In this document: positions 1 through 7,676 of the stretch, in pieces
Position numbering within the stretch: position 1 is the stretch's first letter
Layout of the letters: the number at the start of each line of letters is the position of its first letter
Assembly: GCA_900540785.1 (NCBI GenBank)
Contig: UQHF01000030.1
Coordinates: 1 to 43,944, forward strand
Length of the DNA stretch: 43,944 nt
DNA from: an uncultured Blautia sp.
GTDB taxonomy: Bacteria; Bacillota; Clostridia; Lachnospirales; Lachnospiraceae
Direction: 5' to 3'
Notes under the pieces: model-generated
What the model saw: the letters and a program-made list of their open reading frames with translations, nothing else
The model's database searches: none
Told to the model about the DNA's origin: nothing
Made by a program: the position numbers and the translations under genes

Positions 1-168
1 TGGAAGGGATAAACGCTGAAGGCATCTAAGCGTGAAGCCCCCCTCAAGATGAGATGTCCCATTCGAAAGAAGTAAACCCCCTTGAAGACGACGAGGTAGA
101 TAGGGCAGAGGTGGAAGTACAGTAATGTATGGAGCTGACTGTTACTAATCGGGTGAGGGCTTGACCAA
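1..168 (+). rRNA. 23S ribosomal RNA, 3' end (partial)
   Basis: The first bases carry the conserved 3' domain of bacterial 23S rRNA: the 'ggcatctaagcgtgaagc' stretch, the 'gttactaatcgg' stretch near 140-152, and the terminal 'gagggcttgacc' that normally pairs with the 5' end of the molecule. The gene enters from outside the window, so only about the last 168 bases are present. The exact mature 3' end was judged by analogy with other 23S genes and may be off by a few bases. No 5S gene follows. Confidence 0.95.
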
Positions 169-423
169 AAAGCGAGAAAGCGGTCAAGGGAAACAGGAAC
201 AGAGAGAAGCAAGTTTACTTGCGGAAGGAAGTTCATGGTTGACCTTGGAGATTTGCAAAGCAAAAAGCACTGAGCAGCGAAGCTGCGAGGTGACCAAGCG
301 AGTCGTGAAGTAGTGAAAGTCATAAGCATAACGCAAGGTAAAAGAATTCTCAAGGAAATGTCAGCATGTATGTAGTTTTGAAGCGATAATCCAAAGTAAA
401 TGTTGGTAGTTTCAAGTAAGATT
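169..423 (+). other. rRNA trailer without a recognisable 5S gene
   Basis: This 255-base stretch between the 23S end and the operon terminator contains no open reading frame with a ribosome binding site, no tRNA and no sequence resembling 5S rRNA. It does hold several short hairpins: cttgacc (160-166) with ggtcaag (182-188) straddling the 23S end, gcaag/cttgc at 209-222, tttgc/gcaaa at 252-264 and gcagc/gctgc at 274-286. They look like processing or antitermination structures of the rRNA transcript; that role is inferred. Confidence 0.6.
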
Positions 424-446
424 CCGGGCTTCTGCTCGGTTTTTTT
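424..446 (+). terminator. rRNA operon terminator
   Basis: A CCGGGC / GCTCGG stem with a 4-base loop (one G-U pair) is followed directly by a run of seven T. It closes the rRNA operon, 39 bases before the symporter start. Confidence 0.8.
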
Positions 447-485
447 ATTGCAAAAAATAAAGAATAAGGAAAGGAGAAGCACAGG

Positions 486-1892
486 ATGCTCAACGAAATT
501 TTAGGGAAAGTAAATGACTGGATGTATACGTATCTTCTGTTATTTTTACTGGTAGGAACAGGCATTTATTTTACAATCCGAACACGCTGTGTACAGCTTA
601 GATTTTTGAAGGAATCTTTTCATGTACTAAAGGAAAAGGGACAGGATAAAAATGGGAAGAAACAGGTATCGTCTTTTCAGGCGCTTATGATTTCCACTGC
701 TTCCAGAGTTGGAACCGGAAATATTGCAGGAATTGCGACTGCTATTGCAGCAGGAGGTGCAGGAGCCGTTTTCTGGATGTGGCTCATGGCAATTATAGGA
801 GGCGCTTCCGCGTTTATTGAAAGTACACTTGCACAGGTTTATAAGGTAAAAGACAGCGATAAAGAAGAATTTAGAGGTGGACCTTCCTATTATATGGAGA
901 AAGCTCTTGGAAAAAGAAGTGTGGGAATTTTATTTGCAATTCTTCTTATTATATGCTTTGCTTATGGATTTAACGGACTGCAGTCTTTTAATATGTCTTC
1001 TTCCCTGGAATATTATATTCCTGGATACAGCGAAACAATTTATCCTGTAATTGTAGGTGCGGTTCTTGCGATCGGAACAGCACTTGTTATTTTCGGAGGA
1101 GTACACCGTATTGGATTTATTACATCTGTACTTGTTCCAATTATGGCAGGGTCTTATCTTTTAATCGGACTTTATACGATCGTTACGAATATTTCTGAGC
1201 TTCCTCATGTATTTTCCATGATTTTATCTCAGGCATTTGATTTTCAGGCATTTGCAGGAGGAATGGCAGGAAGCGCCGTTGTGATCGGAATTAAGAGAGG
1301 CCTTTTTTCTAATGAAGCAGGTATGGGAAGTGCGCCAAATGCTTCCGCAAGTGCAGCTGTAAGTCATCCGGCAAAACAGGGGATGGTACAGGTACTTTCC
1401 GTCTTTATTGATACTCTTTTAATCTGTTCGGCAACAGCAATGATGCTTCTTCTTTCCGGTGTGGAAGGAAAAACAGGCGTATTAGATGGAATCCCGTTTG
1501 TGCAGAAGGCAGTTTCTGCAAATGTGGGAAACTGGGGAATCCACTTTATCACGCTCTCTATTTTTGCGTTTGCTTTCAGCAGTTTAATTGGAAATTACTA
1601 TTATGCAGAATCTAATATTCTGTTTATTAAAAATAATAAAAAGCTTCTTTTTGTATTCCGTATTACCTGCATTCTGGCAGTATTTTTTGGAGCACAGGCA
1701 GATTTCTCCATGATGTGGAATATTGCAGATATTACAATGGGATGCATGGCAACCGTTAATATTATTGTGATCTTAATTTTGGGAAATAAGGCAATACGTG
1801 TCTTAAAAGATTACGAAAAACAGAAGAAAGAAGGCAAAGATCCTGTTTTTTCCGCAAAAGATGCCGGAATAGACAACGCAGACTGCTGGTAA
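486..1892 (+). CDS. Sodium:alanine/glycine symporter (AGCS family)
   Basis: This predicted inner membrane protein of 468 residues would import alanine or glycine with Na+. It has the family's length, about ten hydrophobic segments, and the AGCS signatures TASRVGTGNIAGIA (residues 71-84) and the later FSNEAGMGSAPNASA region. The ATG at 486 follows a GGAGA ribosome binding site at 473-477. It starts 40 bases downstream of the rRNA terminator and no clear promoter of its own is visible there, so it may partly depend on read-through. Substrate choice within the family (alanine, glycine or glutamine) cannot be read from the sequence. Confidence 0.93.
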   Translation: MLNEILGKVNDWMYTYLLLFLLVGTGIYFTIRTRCVQLRFLKESFHVLKEKGQDKNGKKQVSSFQALMISTASRVGTGNIAGIATAIAAGGAGAVFWMWLMAIIGGASAFIESTLAQVYKVKDSDKEEFRGGPSYYMEKALGKRSVGILFAILLIICFAYGFNGLQSFNMSSSLEYYIPGYSETIYPVIVGAVLAIGTALVIFGGVHRIGFITSVLVPIMAGSYLLIGLYTIVTNISELPHVFSMILSQAFDFQAFAGGMAGSAVVIGIKRGLFSNEAGMGSAPNASASAAVSHPAKQGMVQVLSVFIDTLLICSATAMMLLLSGVEGKTGVLDGIPFVQKAVSANVGNWGIHFITLSIFAFAFSSLIGNYYYAESNILFIKNNKKLLFVFRITCILAVFFGAQADFSMMWNIADITMGCMATVNIIVILILGNKAIRVLKDYEKQKKEGKDPVFSAKDAGIDNADCW

Positions 1893-1913
1893 GTTTTTCA
1901 GGAGGGAATGACT

Positions 1914-3323
1914 ATGGAAGGGATAAGGAAAAAACCGGCGTTTATCGCAAAGTTTTTTGGTGATAAAAAGTTTTATAAAATGGTACTTGCCATTGCAGTA
2001 CCGATCATGGTACAGAATGGAATTACCAATTTTGTAAGTCTTCTTGACAATATTATGATCGGGCGTATTGGAACAGAGCAGATGTCGGGTGCGGCGATCG
2101 TAAATCAGCTTCTTTTTGTGTATAATCTCTGTATTTTCGGAGGGGTTTCCGGAGCTGGTATCTTTACGGCACAGTATTTCGGACAGAAGGATCATGAAGG
2201 TGTCAGACAGACTTTTCGCTATAAATTCTGGCTGGCAGTGATTCTTACGGCAGTTACCATTGCACTGTTTCTTGGCGCAGGTGAACCTCTTATACAGATG
2301 TATCTCCAGGGAGACGGAACTGCGAAAGAAATTGCAGATACACTCGTATACGGAAAACAGTATCTTCAGATTATGCTGATCGGTCTGCCTGCTTTTATGA
2401 TGGTTCAGGTATATGCGAGTACCCTGAGAGAATGCGGAGAGACGCTGCTTCCAATGAAAGCGGGAGTAGCAGCCGTTCTCGTAAATCTTTTATTTAACTA
2501 CATTTTGATTTACGGAAAATTTGGCTTCCCGGCACTTGGTGTGAGAGGTGCTGCCATTGCCACTGTAATTTCAAGATATGTGGAAATCATGATCGTTGTT
2601 TTCTGGACACACAGACACAGTGAAAAGAATCCTTTTGCAAAAGGTCTTTACTGTACATTAAAGGTTCCGTTAAATCTTACAAAGAAGATTCTTATAAAAG
2701 GAACGCCTCTTCTCTTGAATGAGACGCTGTGGGCATCTGCGATGGCTATGCTTGCTCAGTGCTATTCTGTAAGGGGATTAAATGTTGTGGCGGGAATGAA
2801 CATTTCCAATACGATCAACAATGTGTTTAATATTGTGTTTATTGCCCTTGGAGATTCCGTTGCCATTGTGGTAGGACAGCTTCTTGGAGCAGGAAAAATG
2901 AAAGAAGCGAGAGATACAGATAATAAAATGATCATGTTCTCTGTGCTTTGCTGTACGGGAGTTGCCGCAGTCATGCTCGTTTTGGCTCCTGTATTCCCGA
3001 TGCTTTATAACACAAATGATCAGGCGAGAGAACTGGCAAAATATTTTATTATGGTAACAGCCATATTCATGCCTCAGAATGCGTTTCTTCATGCCGCATA
3101 CTTTACCCTGCGATCAGGAGGAAAAACCATTATTACCTTCCTTTTTGACAGTGTGTTCATCTGGGTGGTAAGTGTTCCGGTCGCGTTTATTCTGAGCCGA
3201 TATACAGGACTTCCTGTAGTTGCTATTTATATTCTTGTGCAGGCTGCAGATATGATTAAGTGTATCATAGGCTTTGTGCTTGTGAAAAAAGGAGTATGGC
3301 TTCAGAATATCGTATCTTCTTAA
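1914..3323 (+). CDS. MATE family multidrug/cation exporter
   Basis: A 469-residue protein with about twelve hydrophobic segments arranged as two homologous halves, typical of the MATE efflux family (drug or cation out, Na+ or H+ in). The N-terminal half has the typical PIMVQNGITNFVSLLDNIMIG region. An ATG also exists at 1908, but it lies only one base after the AGGAGG (1900-1905); the ATG at 1914 has an 8-base spacing and is preferred. The gene follows the symporter by 21 bases and probably shares its transcript. Substrate unknown; the family call is firm. Confidence 0.93.
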   Translation: MEGIRKKPAFIAKFFGDKKFYKMVLAIAVPIMVQNGITNFVSLLDNIMIGRIGTEQMSGAAIVNQLLFVYNLCIFGGVSGAGIFTAQYFGQKDHEGVRQTFRYKFWLAVILTAVTIALFLGAGEPLIQMYLQGDGTAKEIADTLVYGKQYLQIMLIGLPAFMMVQVYASTLRECGETLLPMKAGVAAVLVNLLFNYILIYGKFGFPALGVRGAAIATVISRYVEIMIVVFWTHRHSEKNPFAKGLYCTLKVPLNLTKKILIKGTPLLLNETLWASAMAMLAQCYSVRGLNVVAGMNISNTINNVFNIVFIALGDSVAIVVGQLLGAGKMKEARDTDNKMIMFSVLCCTGVAAVMLVLAPVFPMLYNTNDQARELAKYFIMVTAIFMPQNAFLHAAYFTLRSGGKTIITFLFDSVFIWVVSVPVAFILSRYTGLPVVAIYILVQAADMIKCIIGFVLVKKGVWLQNIVSS

Positions 3324-3327
3324 ATGA

Positions 3328-3376
3328 ATTACAGTGCCCTCTTTTTTACTGGAAAAGAGTGGCACTGTAATTTTTT
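3328..3376 (+). terminator. Terminator after the MATE gene
   Basis: An 11-base inverted repeat, ATTACAGTGCC (3328-3338) with GGCACTGTAAT (3361-3371), continues into a second paired block (CTCTTTT/AAAAGAG) and is followed by TTTTTT. Strong intrinsic terminator. Confidence 0.9.
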
Positions 3377-3398
3377 AGTAAATAAAAGCAAAAAACAG

Positions 3399-3427
3399 TT
3401 GAATATTTTTGAAACATATACTATAAT
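3399..3427 (+). promoter_or_regulatory. opp operon promoter
   Basis: TTGAAT (3399-3404) and a perfect TATAAT (3422-3427) with a 17-base spacer. The leader to oppB is about 185 bases, with no riboswitch that I recognise and no T-run terminator hairpin. Confidence 0.75.
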
Positions 3428-3621
3428 ATGTAAATGCGATAGAGGGTAGAAGCAGGAGGCAACTACATTTTTTTTAACCAAATATGTCCGTCTAATAAAG
3501 ACAGTTGTTTTCTGAAAATGAAAAAATTAGAAAAAATTCACACAATTTATAAAGAAAGCATTTTTTCAACAAAGGATCCCTGACTATTGTGAGAAAATTA
3601 CAAAAAAAGGAGTGTATTTAC

Positions 3622-4533
3622 TTGGCGAAATACGTAACAAAGCGAGTTCTTCTCGCAATCGTCACCGTTTTCATTGTCTGCGGTATCACATTTTTCTCAA
3701 TGAATGCTATCCCAGGCGGCCCATTTGATGGTGAAAAAGCACTTTCTCCAGAAGTAAAAGAGGCATTGGAGAAACGATTTAATCTGGACAAACCAGTTCC
3801 GGAACAGTTTGTTTTATATCTGAAAAACCTGGCTCATGGAGACTTCGGTGTTTCTGCAAAAACAGGAAGAGATATTAAAACTACAATTTTTGAATCCTTT
3901 AAAGTTTCCGCAAAACTTGGCGGAATGGCAATTATTACCGCTCTGATCCTGGGACTGATTTTCGGTAGCATCGCAGCGCTTACAAGAAATAAACTTCCCG
4001 ACCGGTTGATCATATTTTTATCGACCCTGTTCACGTCGTTGCCCAGCTTCGTATTTGCTTCGCTTTTGCTGTTGGTATTCTGCGTGACACTTCAGTGGAT
4101 TCCTGTATGGGATCCGAATAATCCGAATTACCTTCTTCCGGTAATTGCTCTTTCAGCATATCCGATGGCGTACATCACACGTCTTACAAAGACAAGTATG
4201 CTTGACGTTATGGGACAGGATTACGTTCGTACAGCGAGAGCAAAAGGTGTGGCAAAACTTAAAGTGATCTTCAAGCATACTCTTCGTAATGCTCTGATTC
4301 CGGTTGTTACATATGTGGGACCGATGACTGCTTCCATTCTTACAGGAAGTCTCGTTGTAGAAAAGATTTTTACTATCGGCGGTCTTGGTGCAAAATTTGT
4401 GGAAGGTATCACAAACAGAGATTATCCTATGATCATGGGAACAACAATTTTTCTGGCTGTTCTGATGGTAACTATGAATCTTATTACAGATATTGTCTAT
4501 AAGGCAATCGACCCGAGAATTAAACTGGATTAA
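3622..4533 (+). CDS. oppB: Oligopeptide ABC transporter permease OppB
   Basis: First permease of the oligopeptide importer. The N-terminal MAKYVTKRVLLAI leads into the first membrane segment, as in OppB/DppB, and the binding-protein-dependent permease loop (DYVRTARAKGVAKLKVIFKH) that docks the ATPases is present in the C-terminal half. About six membrane segments. I chose the TTG at 3622, which gives 303 residues and lies nine bases after AAGGAG (3607-3612); a GTG at 3589 would add eleven residues that do not match the family. First gene of oppB-C-D-F-A. Confidence 0.95.
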   Translation: MAKYVTKRVLLAIVTVFIVCGITFFSMNAIPGGPFDGEKALSPEVKEALEKRFNLDKPVPEQFVLYLKNLAHGDFGVSAKTGRDIKTTIFESFKVSAKLGGMAIITALILGLIFGSIAALTRNKLPDRLIIFLSTLFTSLPSFVFASLLLLVFCVTLQWIPVWDPNNPNYLLPVIALSAYPMAYITRLTKTSMLDVMGQDYVRTARAKGVAKLKVIFKHTLRNALIPVVTYVGPMTASILTGSLVVEKIFTIGGLGAKFVEGITNRDYPMIMGTTIFLAVLMVTMNLITDIVYKAIDPRIKLD

Positions 4534-4545
4534 GGAGGAAATTAC

Positions 4546-5631
4546 GTGGATAACACCAATAAAAATCTGGATGCTATGCCAAAGAAATCACCGCTCAGTT
4601 TCCAGATTGATTTGAAAAAATTTGAGAAAGCTACAGATGAAGAAAAACGTCAGCAGGATGTCATGAGCGAATCAACGTCCTTCTTAAAAGACGGTCTTCG
4701 TAAATTAAGTAAAAACCCGCTGGCAATGGGCAGTATCGTTGTATTGATCCTGATCATTGGAATGATTTTTATTGTACCCCATGTTGTGCCGTATTCTTAT
4801 TCTCAGATTATTACCGTAAACGGAAGAAGAGATAAGACAGCAGCAAATATGGCACCGTTTGAGTATTCTGACCTGGAGCAGAAATACATTGAAGAAGGCG
4901 GAAAAGTATTCCCTCATATTATGGGAACAGACGAGATGGGACGTGACTATTTTGTACGTGTTGTATACGGAACAAGAGTGTCTCTTGCAGTTGGTCTTTT
5001 CGCAAGTATCATCGTTCTTTTTATCGGAGTTCTGTATGGAAGTATTTCCGGATACTTTGGAGGAAAGGTTGACCTTGTAATGATGCGTATCGTGGATATT
5101 ATATATTCGCTGCCCGATATGCTTATGGTAATCCTTTTATCCGTCGTTCTTCGTGAGGTTCTGAATGTGGATAAAATTCCGTTCCTTCAGAAACTGGGAA
5201 CAAATATGATTTCTCTGTTTATTGTATTCGGTCTTCTGTACTGGACAAGTATGGCTCGTATGGTGCGAGGACAGATTCTTACAATTAAGCAGAACGAATA
5301 TATCCTGGCTGCAAAAACAAGCGGCGCAAAAGCAGGACGTATTATCCGTAAACATATTCTTCCAAACTGTATCAGTGTTATTATTGTTTCCGGAGCATTA
5401 CAGATTCCATCTGCGATTTTTACAGAGAGTTTCTTAAGCTTTATCGGACTTGGTGTCCAGGCTCCAATGCCTTCTCTTGGTTCTCTGGCAAATGCAGGAC
5501 GTGCCGGTCTTACTGCTTATCCATATAAGCTTGTGTTCCCGGCTCTTATGATCTGTCTGATTACACTGGCATTTAACTTACTGGGTGACGGCCTCCGTGA
5601 TGCCTTTGACCCGAAACTGAGGAGGGACTAA
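4546..5631 (+). CDS. oppC: Oligopeptide ABC transporter permease OppC
   Basis: Second permease, 361 residues. A hydrophilic cytoplasmic N-terminus of about 60 residues precedes the first membrane segment, as usual for OppC. MGTDEMGRDYFVRVVYGTR is the OppC/DppC hallmark and the EAA-type loop (NEYILAAKTSGAKAGRIIRK) lies near residue 250. The start is a GTG at 4546 behind AAGGAGG (4532-4538), 12 bases after oppB. It forms the membrane channel together with OppB. Confidence 0.95.
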   Translation: MDNTNKNLDAMPKKSPLSFQIDLKKFEKATDEEKRQQDVMSESTSFLKDGLRKLSKNPLAMGSIVVLILIIGMIFIVPHVVPYSYSQIITVNGRRDKTAANMAPFEYSDLEQKYIEEGGKVFPHIMGTDEMGRDYFVRVVYGTRVSLAVGLFASIIVLFIGVLYGSISGYFGGKVDLVMMRIVDIIYSLPDMLMVILLSVVLREVLNVDKIPFLQKLGTNMISLFIVFGLLYWTSMARMVRGQILTIKQNEYILAAKTSGAKAGRIIRKHILPNCISVIIVSGALQIPSAIFTESFLSFIGLGVQAPMPSLGSLANAGRAGLTAYPYKLVFPALMICLITLAFNLLGDGLRDAFDPKLRRD

Positions 5632-5632
5632 G

Positions 5633-6622
5633 ATGAGCGAACATTTACTTTCAGTCGTAGACTTAAATACCTCTTTTAAGACCGAAAGAGGAGAGGTAAT
5701 GGCGGTAAACGGCGTTTCCTTTAATCTTGATGAGGGAAAAATCCTTGGAATCGTAGGAGAATCCGGTTCCGGTAAAAGTGTTACTGCATATTCCATTATG
5801 CAGATCCTTGAGAAAAACGGAAGCATCAAAAAAGGACAGGTTTTATATAAAGGACAGGATATTACAAAGTATTCAGAAAAACAGATGCGTGATTTCCGCG
5901 GAAAATGCTGTTCCATCATTTTCCAGGACCCCATGACAAGCTTAAATCCTGTATTTACTGTGGGCAATCAGTTAAAAGAAGCCATTGAGCTTCACACTGA
6001 GCGCAAGGGAAAAGAGGCAATGGCACGTGCCATTGAGATGCTGACTCTTGTTGGTGTGAATGAGCCGGAAAAACGAGTAAAACAGTATCCATATGAATTG
6101 TCAGGCGGTATGCGTCAGCGTGTTATGATCGCAATGGCTCTTGCATGTGAGCCGGATATTCTGATTGCAGATGAGCCGACCACAGCTCTTGACGTAACCA
6201 TTCAGGCACAGATCCTGGAACTGATGCAGAGCCTTCAGAAAAAGCTGGGCATGGCAATTATTATGGTAACACATGACCTTGGCGTTATTGCAGATATGTG
6301 TGATGAGATTATTGTTATGTACGGCGGTCGTGTGTGTGAGAGAGGAACAGCGGAAGATATTTTCTATCGCCCTTCTCATGAGTATACAAAAGGACTTCTG
6401 AAGTCCATTCCGAGTGTGGACAAAATGGGAGAAAGGCTTGTTCCGATTTCCGGAACTCCGATCAACCTTCTGAATATGCCGAAGGGATGTGCATTCTGTC
6501 CGCGATGTGAAAATGCCATGAAAATCTGTATCGAGGAGGCTCCGCCGGAAATGCAGATGCCGGACGGCCATTTTGCTTCCTGCTGGATGAATGTAAAGAA
6601 ACAGATGGAGGAACAGCAATGA
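5633..6622 (+). CDS. oppD: Oligopeptide ABC transporter ATP-binding protein OppD
   Basis: Cytoplasmic ATPase of the importer, 329 residues. Walker A is GESGSGKS (residues 42-49); the signature LSGGMRQR and the Walker B block ILIADEPTTALD follow. The C-terminal oligopeptide-transporter extension contains the cysteine pattern GCAFCPRC...C...SC, which in some family members binds an iron-sulphur cluster; whether it does here is unknown. It begins one base after the oppC stop, and its GGAGGG site lies inside oppC. Confidence 0.96.
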   Translation: MSEHLLSVVDLNTSFKTERGEVMAVNGVSFNLDEGKILGIVGESGSGKSVTAYSIMQILEKNGSIKKGQVLYKGQDITKYSEKQMRDFRGKCCSIIFQDPMTSLNPVFTVGNQLKEAIELHTERKGKEAMARAIEMLTLVGVNEPEKRVKQYPYELSGGMRQRVMIAMALACEPDILIADEPTTALDVTIQAQILELMQSLQKKLGMAIIMVTHDLGVIADMCDEIIVMYGGRVCERGTAEDIFYRPSHEYTKGLLKSIPSVDKMGERLVPISGTPINLLNMPKGCAFCPRCENAMKICIEEAPPEMQMPDGHFASCWMNVKKQMEEQQ

Positions 6623-7587
6623 CAAATAAAAATGAATATCTGGTTCAGGTAAATAATCTGAAACAGTATTTCCCAATAAAAACCGGTTTTATGAAGACAA
6701 ATCCATTAAAGGCTGTAGATGGCGTATCTTTCAATATTAAACCGGGCGAGACACTTGGTCTTGTAGGAGAATCCGGCTGTGGTAAAACAACAGTAGGACG
6801 TTCTCTTTTAAGATTATATACGCCAACATCAGGAGATGTATTTTTTGACGGACAGAGAGTGGATAAGAACAGCATCGGACATATGCGTAAAGAAATGCAG
6901 ATGGTGTTCCAGGATCCATATTCTTCTCTGAATCCGCGTATGACAGTAGAGGATATTATCGGAGAGCCTCTTGATGTACATAAACTGTATAATGGCAAGG
7001 GTGAGAGAAGAGACCGTATCCTTGAGCTGATGGAACTGGTTGGATTAAATGCAGAACATGCTACACGATATGCGCATGAGTTCAGCGGCGGTCAGCGTCA
7101 GCGAATCGGTATTGCGAGAGCACTTGCTACAAATCCGAGATTTATCGTATGTGATGAGGCGGTCAGCGCACTTGACGTTTCTATTCAGGCACAGGTTATC
7201 AATATGTTCGAAGATTTACAGGAAAAACTGGGAGTTGCTTATCTTTTCATTGCCCATGACCTTCTTGTTGTACATCATATTTCAGACCGTATTGCAGTTA
7301 TGTACCTGGGAAGAATTGTGGAAATCGCAGATGCAGATGACTTAAACGAGAATCCGGTTCATCCGTACACACAGTCACTTTTAAGCGCAGTTCCATATCC
7401 GGATCCGAAAATGGCAAAACAGCGCCAGAGGATTATTCTTGAGGGAGATGTTCCAAGCCCTCTTAGAATGCCTACAGGCTGTGCATTCCGTACAAGATGT
7501 AAATATGCGACAGAGCGTTGTGCACAGGAATGCCCGTCTCTTACAGACAGAGGAAACGGACATATGGTTGCCTGCTTCAATAAATAA
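6619..7587 (+). CDS. oppF: Oligopeptide ABC transporter ATP-binding protein OppF
   Basis: Second ATPase, 322 residues, expected to pair with OppD. It has Walker A GESGCGKT, signature FSGGQRQRIGIARAL and Walker B FIVCDEAVSALD, plus the family's Cys-containing C-terminal extension (GCAFRTRCKYATERC). The start overlaps the oppD stop as ATGA, implying translational coupling. The N-terminal FPIKTGF region is typical of OppF/DppF. Confidence 0.96.
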   Translation: MTNKNEYLVQVNNLKQYFPIKTGFMKTNPLKAVDGVSFNIKPGETLGLVGESGCGKTTVGRSLLRLYTPTSGDVFFDGQRVDKNSIGHMRKEMQMVFQDPYSSLNPRMTVEDIIGEPLDVHKLYNGKGERRDRILELMELVGLNAEHATRYAHEFSGGQRQRIGIARALATNPRFIVCDEAVSALDVSIQAQVINMFEDLQEKLGVAYLFIAHDLLVVHHISDRIAVMYLGRIVEIADADDLNENPVHPYTQSLLSAVPYPDPKMAKQRQRIILEGDVPSPLRMPTGCAFRTRCKYATERCAQECPSLTDRGNGHMVACFNK

Positions 7588-7593
7588 GAGAAT

Positions 7594-7623
7594 ACAATTT
7601 GCCCTGTAAATGCAGGGCGTTGT
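7594..7623 (+). other. Hairpin between oppF and oppA
   Basis: GCCCTG (7601-7606) pairs with CAGGGC (7613-7618), extended by ACAA/TTGT outside a small internal loop. No T-run follows, so it is unlikely to stop transcription. Such hairpins can stabilise the mRNA segment of the binding protein, which is needed in excess over the membrane subunits; that role is inferred. Confidence 0.5.
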
Positions 7624-7676
7624 AGAATAAAAGACAGAGATACTGTCAAAAATCCATTTAAAGGAGGATCATATTT

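Noticed and set aside
169..423. Possible 5S rRNA or tRNA after 23S
   Set aside because: None of the conserved 5S blocks (such as the 'cccgaacacgg' and 'gttaag' regions) and no tRNA T-loop sequence with matching acceptor stem is present.
6101..6676. 191-residue frame on the - strand
   Set aside because: Antisense to the strongly conserved oppD coding sequence; shadow frame.
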